Part shown: positions 35,731 to 49,355 of the stretch, piece after piece | Layout of the letters: every line of letters starts with the position of its first letter | Position numbering within the stretch: the stretch's first letter is position 1 | Assembly (NCBI GenBank): GCA_051294375.1 | Contig: CM119266.1 | Span: 21,031,987-21,095,986, forward strand | DNA from: Paraspadella gotoi | Lineage: Eukaryota; Chaetognatha | Reading direction: 5' to 3' | Length of the DNA stretch: 64,000 nucleotides | Made by a program: the position numbers and the translations under genes | The notes under the pieces: generated by a model | The model's input: only the letters and a program-made list of their open reading frames with translations | Database searches by the model: none | What the model was told of the DNA's origin: nothing

Positions 35731-36612
35731 CATGTCTCGATTCAAACGTTCCCCTTTCCAGTGAAACACCTTCCCACCCACACCCTACACCTGCCCACCC
35801 CCCACCCCCCACCCTCTCCACCCCCTCCATCTCCGACCCCCGGCGAAAACTTCATCATCGGGGAACAAGATGAGCAATAAAATGGATGGACAGGAACGGA
35901 AGACATGAACGGCGATGACGGCAGCTAAGTATGAGGGTTTCAAGGGGGAAAGCGCGCGAGTAACGACACGATGATACGAGAACGGCGGGCGATAACGAAG
36001 AATGAAAGGAGGATAACGAAGACGATGACGATGATGTCGAAGACGAAAAAAAAACGAAGAAGCGCTGAAGGAAGACATTATCGTTTGTTAATTTCGACTC
36101 GGCTGTAATATTATGATGTAAGTGAAATTTGTTAATATTTTTTTAAAATTCACATAAACTTTTCACGTAAATTTTGGTTGGAAAACTTTTGATTTTAATA
36201 TTCGAAAAAAAAAAAACAAACAAGTTTTTTAACAAACAACGATTTGTTTTATTTGGAAAAAAATTTTTTTTTCTGATATGAAAAGAAATCGTTATGTGTT
36301 ACCAAAACTTTGTTTTCCCTTTCGATTTATAGTCACAACGACAGAAGGTTTATTAAAACGATTTTAATATTTTAGAAAATATAATCTAAAACGTCAACAA
36401 AATAGACCGGATATCGACACACAGCTCAAACAACCTTTTCTCCATCCACCTCTCCATTCTCCATCCAGCCCCATCCTGGATTCAACCCAACCCACTCTCC
36501 CCTCTCTTTCCCTTAAATTTCCTTTCCTTCACTTTTATCTCGATTCTCGATTTCGCCTTCAACCGAAATGGATATAAGCTCGCGTCATAGATCACGTCCA
36601 CTCTGGAGATTA

Positions 36613-36671
<59 letters not shown>

Positions 36672-38080
36672 TCTCTCTCTCTTCCTCTCTTCCCAAGAGT
36701 GGGCGTGGTAACTCGATGTTCTTTTCCGGACATTCATAGGGGCATCCATCAAGGATTCCATGGAACAAATTTCTACAAACTGCCCACGTCACTCGGGCTC
36801 GGCCCTTGAGCGAAAACCTCTGACTGGATTTTCCGAGAAATTCTTTTCACAGAAACGAAATTGAAAGAATAGAATTCACTATTTTTTTTGTTACCATCGC
36901 GTTTTCATTTTGATTTACAGTCCTGTGCAAAAAAAAGAAAAAAAAAAATAGGAGACTATTTGAATGATAAATGTAGTTTTCTAAAAGGGGAATCCATACA
37001 TGTAAATTCATAAAAATCGATCCGAAGAAATTTTTTATTAGTATTTTAGGGTGTTCTCTTTTTTTTTTTGCAGAGGACTGTACGCATCTATTTCACGCAC
37101 ACATCTGTCAGATTTCATGCAGACTTCCATTCCGTCTATGTATCCATTTTCTTTCCCCCTCACTTCGTCTTTCTTTCTCTCCTTCTGACTTCAGACTCGA
37201 CAATGGGTCAGGGGAATCAAACTCCATATAGGAGATCCCCCCCTCGTTTTTATCCCACTTTGTCCTTCTCCGATCCTCAACCCCCAAATCTATTCCCCTC
37301 TCGACTTTCTCGATACGATAATCCGCCCCCCCCCCGGCGAAGCGCGAAGTTTTTGCGCGTCTCTTTCCCACTAACGACGCGGACGAAGGGTTGAAGGTGC
37401 GGCGGCGGCGGCGGCGGCGGCGGCGGCCGGTCGCGGAGGTCAATATCGAGGGGTCGCGGTTTCACGTAGTCTTGACTCCTCGACCTCATGGGATCGCCTC
37501 CAAGTCGAGGGACGAAATGGAAAATATCTAACTCATATTTTAAATATTTTTAATACGTTGAAAATACATACGTTAAAACATTAAATTAATAATGATACAG
37601 AACGCTATTGAAAAAAAAAACATGAAGTAGCATCGAATTCTCTCCGGTACCACATTGATATTTTTCCTTCGTAAATCCGATGTAAATCTATCGGTATCTC
37701 GCCCGCTTCAAAAACCTCTTCGCTGCCTCACAAACCCTCAATGACGGAGGAGGGGAAAAATTTCCATTTCCAAAAAAGGCGGTTTGAACCAGGGAGGGGG
37801 GGGTGGAGCGAAGGGAAAAGGGGTGAGAGACGAAGGCCCTCGGGAACCTCTATGATGTAAATCCGTTTATTTATAACCATTCATTTTCGANNNNNNNNNN
37901 NNNNNNNNNNNNNNNCAGATGCAAATGTCATTTTCGATTCTCTCTCTGTCTCTGTCTCTGTCTCTCTGTCTCTGTAGTCGTCGAAAACGACTTGAAGATG
38001 GACGAGTAGATGACGAAGTGGATGGCCAAGTCAAGACATGGAAATCGCCGATTGAGGAATATTGTAAAACTTGATTGGCG

Positions 38081-38157
<77 letters not shown>

Positions 38158-38692
38158 AACTTTTCTTTTTAACAGGCGACGAAAAAGAAAGAACATGAAA
38201 TGTTGACAATTGATCAATCCCTATCAATTACGTTTACCCTATTGCAAGAACATCGGAACCGCAAAGCGACAATGATTCATCAAATTTTAGAATTGTCTGT
38301 TTGTTAGAGAGGGTTTATATGTCTTTAGTCTTTACTATTTGTTTCTAATTTCTAATTTGTTTCTAATTTATCCACAGCAACCATACATCGCTTTCAATAT
38401 AAAACGTTTGCGAAAAAAACGTAGAGTTCGACTCACTCGAAAATCGACATCAGCTTCAAACGCTTGTTTCGTCTCCGCTTGATTTGATCGAGGAACGTTT
38501 AATGTCGAACCGGAAAGACTTGGCCGAAAATTGTAAACAAACAAATGGCGAGAAATGAGGCGAAATGACAGCGGGATATCGAAGGAAGCGAAAGGGGAGG
38601 TGGGGACAGGAAAGTGGCAATCCTGACCGATTTATAAGTTGCGCAAACAAGTCGCAGATTTCAAAGGGAAATATATAGACCAGTTGCTCTCG

Positions 38693-38741
<49 letters not shown>

Positions 38742-38836
38742 TTATTTCTGATTCTAGCACTTTCTCATTCACGTGCCCATGTTCCAGTTTCAATCATGTA
38801 CGTGTTGCCTTTGACAACAAGCGGCATTAAAGATCT

Positions 38837-38902
<66 letters not shown>

Positions 38903-40784
38903 TCGTTCGTGCGATTTAGGCGAAAGTGATTGAACGCTATATGACGTCTCTGGATTCCGCACGCTACGATGACGATGTAAACAAAAACAACGCCGACAAC
39001 TGCACAGATTCACGCTTGAATGTCTCCAAAGATAATGTCCAAGCCTTCGAGCTGAGTATTACTTTGATAATAAAATCGAGACTTCGGGCAGCCACAAAAA
39101 AAAAAAAATACTTACTTCTTTACTATATGATTATGAATGAATAATTAACTTCCGGCATTTTATACAATTTAAAAAAAAAAATAACAAAATTGGGACCCCA
39201 AAATCGTTTACCACCTCACCCCGTTGTTCGCGCAATCAAGAACCCCCGGTAAACGCCAACGATAATTAGATACGCGACCAAAATGACCGCAATTCGTCCG
39301 CCGCCCTTCCCACCAACCTCGCCCTATCACCCCGAGGGGGAGGGCGTAAATTCGAGGGTGGGTTGGGACAGTCGGCGCGGAGGTTGGGGGGGTTGGGGAT
39401 GGCCGGAAGCCGAGGCGACCCATTGCGCCCTCTGTCGGAGTCGAGGCGAATTAATTTTAGACGCAATCCGTTGACCACAACAATGACGAGGACGCCTACG
39501 ACGACGACGACGACATTGTGTCCGCCGCGGTCGTTATTATCGCCGCCCATTGTTGCCATGACGACGGCCTGAGAACGATTCGCTCGAAAATTAAATTTTC
39601 TCTCTCGCGCGAATCGAACATTGGGAGATAAAACTTTTGACTAGAAAGGGGGGGGGGCGAAAATTCGGTCAGCACTCGCATTGTATATTGTATTCATATA
39701 TTGTATATATATATTAAGAGTTATTTATTTTATTTAAAAACGTTCGAAAAGAAAACAATACGTTACACTTCCTCCCATAATCATTTCCACCTTCCCCTTT
39801 TCCAAAAACTCATTCTCCTTCCCCCCCCCTCGCCTCCCTCTCCCCCCCAGTTTCCACATCCTCAATCAGATCGCTCGCTGCGGCGCAAAGGCGAGAAAAA
39901 AAAAACCATAACAATAAAGGAGCGAAACCCAAAAAACAAGGATGAATGGATACTAAAAATGGCCGCTGTAATGGGCCGTTGTGAGGGAGGGGGGGTAAAG
40001 AGATGGGGAGATGGTGATGGGTGAAGGTAATCCGTGAGCAGGGGGGGTGGGTGGTGATTCCGGTCGGTGGCCCGATATATTCGACCGGTGACTGGAATGG
40101 AAGGTTTTAAAATTGGATTTTGAGATTTAAATTATTAAAGTATTAAACTATAATAATTTCAATTTTCAATCAGCCATCGGATAACTTATAGTCTTTACGT
40201 TCCTTACTCTATCTCTCTCTTTCTCTCGGTCTCTCACACTCTCTCTCTCTCTCTCATTCTCCCAAACTTTCTCTCATTTATTCCCTTATCTTCTCTGTTA
40301 TGGGTTATCGCGAGAGGGAGCGCCTTTCCCCCCTCCACCCCTTTTGGACGCCCCGTGGTCTCGTCGGTACCACCATAACCCGAGGCTTCCCGATATTTAT
40401 AAATGGTTCCGGTACTGGAGTCGGAATTAGTCGTCCTCGATATCCCTTCGCGCGATCCCGAGGTCAACGGGGGTCAGCGCGGAAATGGGGATCGGGCGAG
40501 GGGGGAAGGAGGGAGGGTGGGCGGAGGGGTGGGTTGATTAGGGTGGAGTTGGGCTGGACTGGGGGGGGAGGATCAGGGGGTGGTCGATTTTGCGGGGTCA
40601 TCAGTCGTCGTGGGAGGAGAACTGGCGGGAGATTAATGAGTTAGATGTTTTTGAGAGAAATAGTAAGAGTGTGATGGAGTCCTTATGCATTTGTTCTTTA
40701 AGATAGGAGTATTTTCGGGTATCTTTTTCAAAAGCTCCCCATTTCAGTTTCTTAATTCCGGAACTCAATTTCAACATTAAAGTT

Positions 40785-40960
40785 TAAGGATAATCTGTAA
40801 CCAATCCCTAACACTTATCCCTAACCTAAATTCCTTATCCTATCCTAATCCTTAATCTTAACCCCAAACCCTATGCCCGAATCTTGAATTTTATCCCCTA
40901 ACTCTAATCCCCAATCCCTACCATTATCCCTAACCTAAGCACTAACCGTAACCTCTAACT
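40785..40960 (+). repeat. Degenerate CCTAA-rich segment, copy B
   Basis: Longer form of the copy A segment, with repeated ATCCCTAAC and AACCTAA words of irregular spacing. Confidence 0.45.
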
Positions 40961-41207
40961 AAATCTATAAAACTAAAAAAAAAAATTTAGTTGCGAATTT
41001 AAGAATCAATTTTTCAGAGTTCTCAATGCTCAATGCTCTCAAAATAAAATATAGGAAAAATAGAATTACCCTTGAGCCTTTCTATCAAGCTATTATGTAA
41101 GATCATATCACCCATATAAATTTCACCCTTTTATTACTATTATTAGAATTTGATACGACCACCATTTAAATTTTATCATATAATTATATAATATAATCAT
41201 ATAATTA

Positions 41208-41357
41208 TTGGTACAACCAATATAAAAATCATCCATTCATTTAATAAATAAGCTATATTGCCCCTGACTTTGGACAGGCTTTGGCGGTTTAAGGCCTCCA
41301 TCACTCTTACAAGATAACGACATAGCAGGTCCTTGCAAGCTTTCAATCAAGACTTGG
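41208..41357 (+). repeat. Dispersed 150-bp repeat family, member 2
   Basis: Counterpart of member 1 inside duplication copy B. Confidence 0.7.
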
Positions 41358-42287
41358 TATTTCATACCTCCATGTCTCGATTCAAACGTTCCCCCTTTCC
41401 ATTTGAAACACCTTCCCACACCACCACCCTACCACCTGCCCACCCACTCACCCCCCTCCCTTCTCCACCCCTCCATCTCCGACCCCCGGCGAAAACTTCA
41501 TCATCGGGGAACAAGAATGAAGCAAATAAGAATGGATGGAAGGAAACAGTGAAGAATGAACGGCGATGACGGCAGCTAAGTATGAGAGGAATTTCAGAGG
41601 AGGGAAACGACGACGATAACGACGACGATGATAACGACGATAACGCGCGGGCGATAACGAAGAATGAAAAGGAGGATAACGAAGACGATGACGATGATGT
41701 CGAAGACGAAAAAAAAAACGAAGAATGGCGCTGAGGAAGAATTATCGTTCTGTTGAATTTCGACTCGGCTGTAATAATTATGTATGTAAGTGAAATTTTT
41801 AATATTTTTTTAAAGATTCACATAAACTTTTCACGTAAATTTGGTTGGAAAACTTTTGATTTTAATATTCGAAAAAAAAACAAACAAAGTTTTGTTAACA
41901 AACAACGATTTGTTTTATTTGGAAAAAAATACTTTTTTTCTGATATGAAAAGAAATCGTTATGTGTTACCAAAACTTTGTTTTCCCTTTCGAATTTATAG
42001 TCACAACGACAGAAAGGTTTATTAAAACGATTTTAATATTTTAGAAAATATAATCTAAAACGTCAACAAAATAGACCGGATATTCGACACACAGCTCAAC
42101 AACCTTTTCTCCATCCCACCTCTCCCATTCTCCATCCAGCCCCATCCTGGATTCAACCCAACCCCACCTCTCCCCTCTCTTTCCCTTAAATTTCCTTTCC
42201 TTCACTTTTATCTCGATTCTCGATTTCGCCTTCAACCGGAAATGGATATAAGCTCGCGTCCATAGATCACGTCCACTCTGGAGATTA

Positions 42288-42405
<118 letters not shown>

Positions 42406-43687
42406 TCTCTTCCCAAGAGTGGGCGTGGTAACTCGGATGTTCTTTTCCGGACATTCATAGGGGCATCCATCAAGGATTCCATGGAACAAATTTCTACAAA
42501 CTGCCCACGTCCTCGGGCTCGGCCCTTGAGCGAAAACTCTGACTGGATTTCCGAGAAATTCTTTTCACAGAAACGAAATTGAAAGAATAGAATTCACATT
42601 TTTTTTTGTTACCATCGCGTTTTCATTTGATTTACAGTCCTGTGCAAAAAAAAAAAAAAAAATAGAGACTATTTGAATGATAAATGTAGTTTTCTAAAAG
42701 GGGAATCCATACATGTAAATTCATAAAAATCGATCCGAAAGATTTTTTATTAGTATTTTAGGGTGTTCTCTTTTTTTTTTTTTGCATAGGACTGTACGCA
42801 TCTATTTCACGACACACATCTGTCCAGATTCATGCAGACTTCCATTCCGTCTATGTATCCATTTTCTTTCCCCCTCACTTCGTCTTTCTTTCTCTCCTTC
42901 TGACTCAGACTCGACAATGGGTCAGGGATCAAACTTCCATTAGGAGATCCCCACCCCTCGTTTTTATCCCACTTTTCCTTCTCCGATCCTCAACCCCCAA
43001 ATCTATTCCCCTCTCGACTTTCTCGATACGATAATCCGCCCCCCCCCCCGGCGAAGCGCGAAAGTTTTTGCGCGTCTCTTTCCCACTAACGACGCGGACG
43101 AAGGGTTGAAGGTGGCGGGGCGGCGGCGGCGGCGGCGGCGGTCGCGGAGGTCAATATCGAGGGGTCGCGGGTTTCACGTAGTCTTGACTCCTCGACCTCA
43201 TGGGATCGCTCCAAGTCGAGGGACGAAATGGCAAATATCTAACTCATATTTTAAATATTTTTAATACGTTGAAAATACATACGTTAAAACATTAAATTAA
43301 TAATGATACAGAACGCTATTGAAAAAACATGAAGTAGCATCGAATTCTCTCCGGTACCACATTGATATTTTTCCTTCGTAAATCCGATGTAAATCTATCG
43401 CATCTCGCCCGCTTCAAAAACCTCTTCGCTGCCTCACAAACCCTCAATGACGGAGGAGGGGAAAAATTTCCATTTCCAAAAAAAGGCGGTTTGGAACCAG
43501 GAGAGGGGGGGGGTGGAGCGAAGGGAAAAGGGGTGAGAGACGAAGGCCCCTCGGGACCCTCTATGATGTAAATCCGTCTTATTTATAACCATTCATTTTC
43601 GACTAATGCCGCGATAATTGTGGGGAAACGCATATCATCGGGCCCCGCGCAAGCATAATCGATGTAAATGGCCAGCGAAAAAGCAGA

Positions 43688-43791
<104 letters not shown>

Positions 43792-44036
43792 CAGTTCTTC
43801 TTTAACCTTAATTTTTGACCTTTTTCGTCCTCAGCGGAAATTCGCCTCAAAGACTCGTGTTCTCTCGCTGTCGTTTTATATCAAAAGGTTTTACTCGTTT
43901 AAAAGAAATTAAACAATAAATTAGACATACTCATTGAAAAAATAAGACCAGTTGAATTTGTTGATAAAATAATCTGAATCTCACTGGCTTCTTTAGCAAT
44001 TTTCCTAACGCCGCTTTTTTTTTCTCGTCTGACTTT

Positions 44037-44275
44037 TACTTTTCTTTTTCTCTACTCTAATTTCCTTCTCTATTTTCTCTTTTTGCTTTTCTTTTTCTCT
44101 CCTCTAATTTCCTTCTCCATTTTCTTCTCTTTTTGCTTTTCTTTTTCTCTCCTCTTATTTCCTTCTCTATTTTCTCTTTTTACTTTTCTTTTTCTCTCCT
44201 CTGATTTCCCTCTCTATTTTCTTCTCTTTTTTTTGCTTTTCTTTTTCTCTACTCTAATTTCCTTCTCTATTTTCG
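44037..44275 (+). repeat. Minisatellite of T/C-rich units
   Basis: About five tandem units of roughly 45-50 bp built on CTTTTTCTCTCCTCTAATTT and CCTTCTCTATTTTC, with small indels. The plus-strand frame through it is an artificial Phe/Leu/Ser-rich peptide. Confidence 0.75.
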
Positions 44276-44504
44276 TCGATAAGCAAACACGAGTGACTTT
44301 TGACCCAAGAACACGAGAAGAGGATGTCACTCTCATCATCAGCGGAGGAGGAGGTGGAGGAAGAGGAGGAGGAGGCTATGCATGAGGAGGAGGATTCAAG
44401 AAGGATAGGATGAAGAAAGAAAGATGAAGAAGGGGGAATGATTGAATCTTTATTTCGAATAAATTTGATATTAGTTAATATCTAATGATTTATTCGTTGA
44501 ATGA

Positions 44505-44640
44505 AATTGGTACAACCAATATAAAAATTATCCATTCATTTAATAATAAGCTATCTTGCCCCTCACAATGGATATTGACAGGCTTGGTGCATAAAGGACT
44601 CCATCACTTTTACAAGATAATTTCGCTGGAAGCATGTGAG
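44505..44640 (+). repeat. Dispersed 150-bp repeat family, diverged member
   Basis: GGTACAACCAATATAAAAAT, ATTTAATAATAAGCTATCTT and CTCCATCACTTTTACAAGAT match the family; the GACAGG block is disrupted by a small insertion. Confidence 0.65.
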
Positions 44641-45060
44641 CCGAAATTTAACATTTTTTTCGTCATTTTGGCTTTAAGGAATCATACATAGAAAACTGAA
44701 CAATGTTGACCGTGATAACACAGACAAAGGGGAAGACCGAGTCCCCCTCAGACTCTACTCTTTCTACCAAAGTCCAGCCCCAGCCCGCAGATCTCTAGCG
44801 GAACACCCCACCCCTCGAAGCTCGACCCTTCTTTTTATACCAAAAATCCATCCAAGAGAACAAAAAAATCTCAGCGAGAAATTTTGGAACAATTACAACA
44901 AGTGAGAAATTAGCTAAGATTTTGCCAAATGACGTAGACAAGAGCGTCGAAAGAAAGACTGTAACTCGATGCCAACAATGGACGAAAGAGAGATTTGAGA
45001 AAAACTGAAATGAAATTGAGAGAGATGAGAGAGAGAGAGCAAGAGACGAGGAATGAGAGA

Positions 45061-45096
<36 letters not shown>

Positions 45097-45131
45097 AGAG
45101 AGAGACGGGAGAGAGCTCTTAATCTTTGACG

Positions 45132-45174
45132 CCTTTGATCCGGATGAATCATAGTAAGAAACAAACCTTTGATC
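45132..45174 (+). promoter_or_regulatory. Two TCF/LEF consensus sites
   Basis: CCTTTGATC occurs at 45132-45140 and again at 45166-45174, an exact match to the TCF/LEF consensus CCTTTGATS, 34 bp apart. They lie about 240 bp upstream of a possible exon at 45416. Binding is inference. Confidence 0.3.
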
Positions 45175-45415
45175 AAACAATCTTACTCTTTGTACTGTGA
45201 TGTAGTTAAAGAAAAAAAGCTTTAGATGATTTGAAGAACGACTATGACGACGGTAACGTACTTATGACGACGACGAACCGACTATGACGACGACGACTAT
45301 TAAACGACGACTATGACGACGACGACTGACGACGACGACGACGACGACGACCGACGACGAGGGACACACCTCGAATCATCTCTTCGTTTCCAAACGACGT
45401 CCCTCATTAATGCAG

Positions 45416-45547
45416 ATACGTTTCTTCGTCTCCTTTCATCGAGCGAGACCCGGCGACCACGCCGCTTCCGTCGCAGAAGCGGCAGGAGCAGGCATCCGCG
45501 GCGACGATGACGGCGGCGGCGGCGGCGGCGGCGGCGGTTGTGTCGGG
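45416..45547 (+). CDS. Possible internal exon of a regulatory protein
   Basis: Acceptor CATTAATGCAG before 45416 and donor GG|GTAAGG after 45547 bound a 132-bp frame, phase 2 at both ends, reading YVSSSPFIERDPATTPLPSQ then KRQEQASAATMT and an Ala run ending VVSG. An in-frame stop lies just upstream of the acceptor, and the frame stops just past the donor, so the open stretch coincides with the splice signals. Ser/Pro/Ala-rich composition suggests a disordered nuclear protein. The Ala run comes from a (GCG)9 repeat. Family not recognised; other plus-strand candidates lie at 30001 and 50842. Confidence 0.35.
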
Positions 45548-46059
45548 GTAAGGAAAAGGCCGGGGAAAGCGACACAAATAGTAAAAACCCTCATCCTTGA
45601 TTTTTTTTTATATGTGGCGTCTATCGCCTTGTTAGTTTGTCATTAGTACAGGTTAGTAAACAATCAAATTGTAAAAAGTTCTTATTGCGAGGGAGTTGGA
45701 TAAATTTGACGTTTATTCACGATGCCTCTATATTTAAAATGAACACCTTTCCAGGTCTGCAGATCCTGACTTGATCAACTGATGTCCACTTAAACTGTTC
45801 TTGACCTCACCTCAAGATCTCCGACCCGCGAACTTACCCTCGGTTTTCACTTTTTCTCTCTTTGTCGTCACTCGTGACGTCATCATTATCATCAATCATC
45901 GTCATCATCATCATCATCCTCATCATCATCATTTATCATCATCATAATCAATAAATCATCATCATCATCATCATTATCACAATCATCATAATCATCATCA
46001 TAATCTTTATCATAATCATCATCATAATCAATCAATCATCATCATCATCATAATCATCA

Positions 46060-46100
<41 letters not shown>

Positions 46101-46770
46101 TCATCATCATCAATCATCAAAGCCATCAACGTCACAAATGAAAGAGCAGGTGACGCGATTTGACGCTAATGTAGGCGTGGCGTGATCTGACGCAGCGGCG
46201 ATGGAAGGCGGGGCGACAGCGAAGGCCAAGGCGTAGCTAGTTCCCTTCAAATCATCATCGTCGTCGTCGTCGTCGTCGTCATCTCGCCCTCATTTCCTCT
46301 TCGGGCCAACGACCACAACAATGACCATAAACGAGCTCTCGTCGGTGGTTGTTGTTATTACTGGCCGGTTGTCGTTGTTGTCCTTGTTGTAGTTCTTCGA
46401 CAAATGGAAGGAGAAATGGAAATTATCATTGGCCACGAAACCGTGCAGAAAATAGGGTCTCTTCCATGAGTCCAGTCTTGTGCACCGCTGGCCCATCTGA
46501 GACGTCAAGTCAAAATCACACCCGCGCACACGAAATGACAGTTTGCAGCGGATCGACGAGAGGTCCTCTTTGGTCAACTCTCATCCTCTTTCGGGGGGAG
46601 AAACTGACTTCTTTCAATTGTTAAATCTCTGTGTGACATTCTCAAAAATAGACGAGGTCTGAACCAACTCAACCCGGAGGGAAAACAAACCCTCGTCTCA
46701 AATGAAAATGACGATGGTCAGTCGGAGATGGAGGAACGCTCTCTCTCTCTCTCTCTCCTCTGTCTCTTCA

Positions 46771-46806
<36 letters not shown>

Positions 46807-47240
46807 CTCTCTCTCTTCTCTCTTCTCTCTTCTCCCTCTCTCTCTCTCTCTCTCTCTCCTTCTTGCGAAAACTTTGGCCCGAAAATAGCCTTCTCTTTGG
46901 AGAAAGAGCGGCGATCATTGTAGATAATCCGCTGGGGGGGTTGTTGCATGGGGTGTGTTGGGAAGTGCTCTTGGCGGAAGGGGCTGGGGAGAGGAAGGGA
47001 AAGGGGCGGAGAGGGGGTGGGGGGAATGGGTCAGGAAAGAAGGCAAGCTGGTGATCGATCTGTGAATTGTATTAAATCCTGATTGATGCTGATTGTTTAC
47101 ACGTCGAAATATTACGACTTGAAAGATGGTTGCAAATGTTTTTACATTTGACGATTAAGCTTTCATCAGTTAATTGAATGATAAACGATACCAAGAAACA
47201 AGAAGAGAGAGAGAGAGAGAGAGAGAAGAGAAGGAGAGAG

Positions 47241-47293
<53 letters not shown>

Positions 47294-48183
47294 AAATCAC
47301 GCGTGCGTTTCCGGGTGGCCAACAGACTTCGAAGTCCGCGCCCAAATCGCGCCAAACCCTCGCGTTTCCGCTTGCGTTGTCATCGGTGCGTCCGTTCGTC
47401 GTCGTCGTCGTTCTCGTCGTCGTCGTTATCCGTCCGGTTTCTAATTGCGTGAGGTCATGACTTTTTTTTTGTCCGTTTTTTGGGTAAAGATTCTTTTGGG
47501 TTCTTTCTCTCCTCTGCATTTCTTTATTTTCGAGCGTCAGAGTCTGAGATTCCGTCTTTGTCTTCTTTCAAAAGATCAGCGCCTTCGACCGCACGTCCCT
47601 TCTAATCGCATCACATCCCTCGGTTCTTCCATACCCCTCCGCCCTCATCCAAGGACTTTCCGGGTCTTTCCCGAAATAACGTCGTCGTCGTCGTCGGTCG
47701 TCGTCGTCGGCGCTTCATCAGAAAACATTTAACTCCCACTCCATTTCTGTTTTCTGTTGGGGGCGAGATTCTGGCCTTTCTAGTAGTTTTGGTAGTGTGG
47801 CGGGGAGAGGGCGAACCTTTAACCTGGGAATACGATCTCTACTTTTTGGGTTTGCAAAAGATTCCAAATTGTCCTGCGTCAAGCAGCGTCTCAAATAAAC
47901 TTCCTTCAAATTTAAAGAAATTAAAAATAAACTCATTTAGATATTTTTCTTAGCACTTAACAATCCAAATCATGAAGAATCCCTGATCAAGAAAGAGGCG
48001 GTGCCCTCGGGTCAGATCACGGCGTTTACAGGCAAGAAAACTCAAAATCCAAACATTTCACACTTCCATCCGAGTTTTCACGTGAAACCGAAATAAAATA
48101 TTTCATTCTTTTCAGAGTTCATCGGACTTTTTTTTTTTCAACGTTTCTGCTGAAGCGCATTTTTTTTATTCTTTGATGAACAG
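45548..48183. other. Repeat-rich stretch
   Basis: Holds the ATC array 45887-46118, (CGT)n 46257-46280, GA/CT tracts 46740-46860 and 47203-47290, and CpG-containing unique sequence 47300-47900. The region 46290-46620 is open on both strands without splice support and was not called. Confidence 0.5.
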
Positions 48184-48377
48184 AGAAGGGAACGTTTGCC
48201 TTAAAAGGCAGGATTTTCGCAGAGTCATGCGCCTCGGGAATTCATCCCATTCGATCCTTGATCCTGATTTCATGGCGCCAAAAAATCCATATCCTCTCCG
48301 CCATTTCGCCGTCATTCCATGTCACTTTCCATTTTCATGTCCATCTCACGAGTCCTCGGACGACCGACTAGATAAGT
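48184..48377 (+). CDS. Weak exon candidate
   Basis: After a good acceptor (poly-T tract then TTGATGAACAG) one frame reads EGNVCLKRQDFRRVMRLGNS then SHSILDPDFMAPKNPYPLRH and ends ESSDDRLDK with TGA. A second frame after the same acceptor is also open for about 60 codons, so coding is uncertain. No family match. Confidence 0.2.
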
Positions 48378-48687
48378 GATCCCTCAGCGACACTGATGGT
48401 TTTGGGGGGGATAAGAAAAAAGAAAAGAGATATCATAGATCTTCCACCTCGCCCCCCTCGCCCCCCTTCGACCTCGCCCCCCTCGCCCCCTGGAATTCCA
48501 TCACTAAAAAGACGATATCGTAACACCACGCCCATCCTCTGGAATTACTCTTTTTTTTTCTTCAAAATCGCGATCAGAGATCGCACCCCATCCTCTGGAA
48601 ATTTTCCTTCCCAGAAAATGGGCGAGATAAATTTCCACCACATCCTTCGGAATTCGTTCACATCACGCACCCCCCGATTTCCGCTTA

Positions 48688-48718
<31 letters not shown>

Positions 48719-48731
48719 GTTCTCTCTCTCA

Positions 48732-48763
<32 letters not shown>

Positions 48764-49125
48764 CCTCTCTCTCTCTCTCTCTTTCCATCGAATTCATTCC
48801 ATCTTCCACTTCTAATCTCGAAATCGTCTCACCGTCGATCGAAATAATCTCGTCCTAAAATTTTGCATAATTAGGCAAAATTTATTCCATTCGGAATTAA
48901 ACTCATCGTCCAATCGAATCTCCCCAATAGTGCCACACCCCCAATAGCTCTCACCCCCGCTGGACCGCCCGCGCCACCCCACTTGGCTCGCCCCCAAAAA
49001 CACCCAGCGCGAGACGCCAAAATATTCATCAAGGCTCTGGACTTTGCTTGGTTTGCATTATTCCGCGGCAGAGGCCAAGGATGACCGACTTGACCATCAA
49101 GACTCTCCCTCATCCTTCTCTCTCT

Positions 49126-49197
<72 letters not shown>

Positions 49198-49288
49198 CTC
49201 TCTCTCTACCTCTCTCGACTTGATTCCTTACCAATTGTCTCGATCGAAGCCAAAGCGATGAATCTTTTCTCTCCTCTCTCTCTCTCTC

Positions 49289-49355
<67 letters not shown>

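Larger units (their letters stand above)
32331..37890 (+). repeat. 5.6 kb direct duplication, copy A
   Basis: From CAGAGCAAATTCATTTCG to the 25-N gap, collinear with 37916-43601 throughout, with frequent one- or two-base indels and microsatellite length differences. No confident gene: frames open in one copy are broken in the other. It contains GA/CT tracts (32490-32566, 33070-33137, 33241-33367, 36616-36682), GTTTGACTAG-type AT-rich sequence, and a (GGC)n block near 37400. The copy stops exactly at the gap. Confidence 0.9.

Noticed and set aside
46290-46577. Minus-strand frame with RCKLSFRVRGCDFDLTSQMG
   Set aside because: Starts at a non-ATG codon, has no acceptor in phase, ends in repeat-derived Thr/Asn/Val runs, and the plus strand is equally open.
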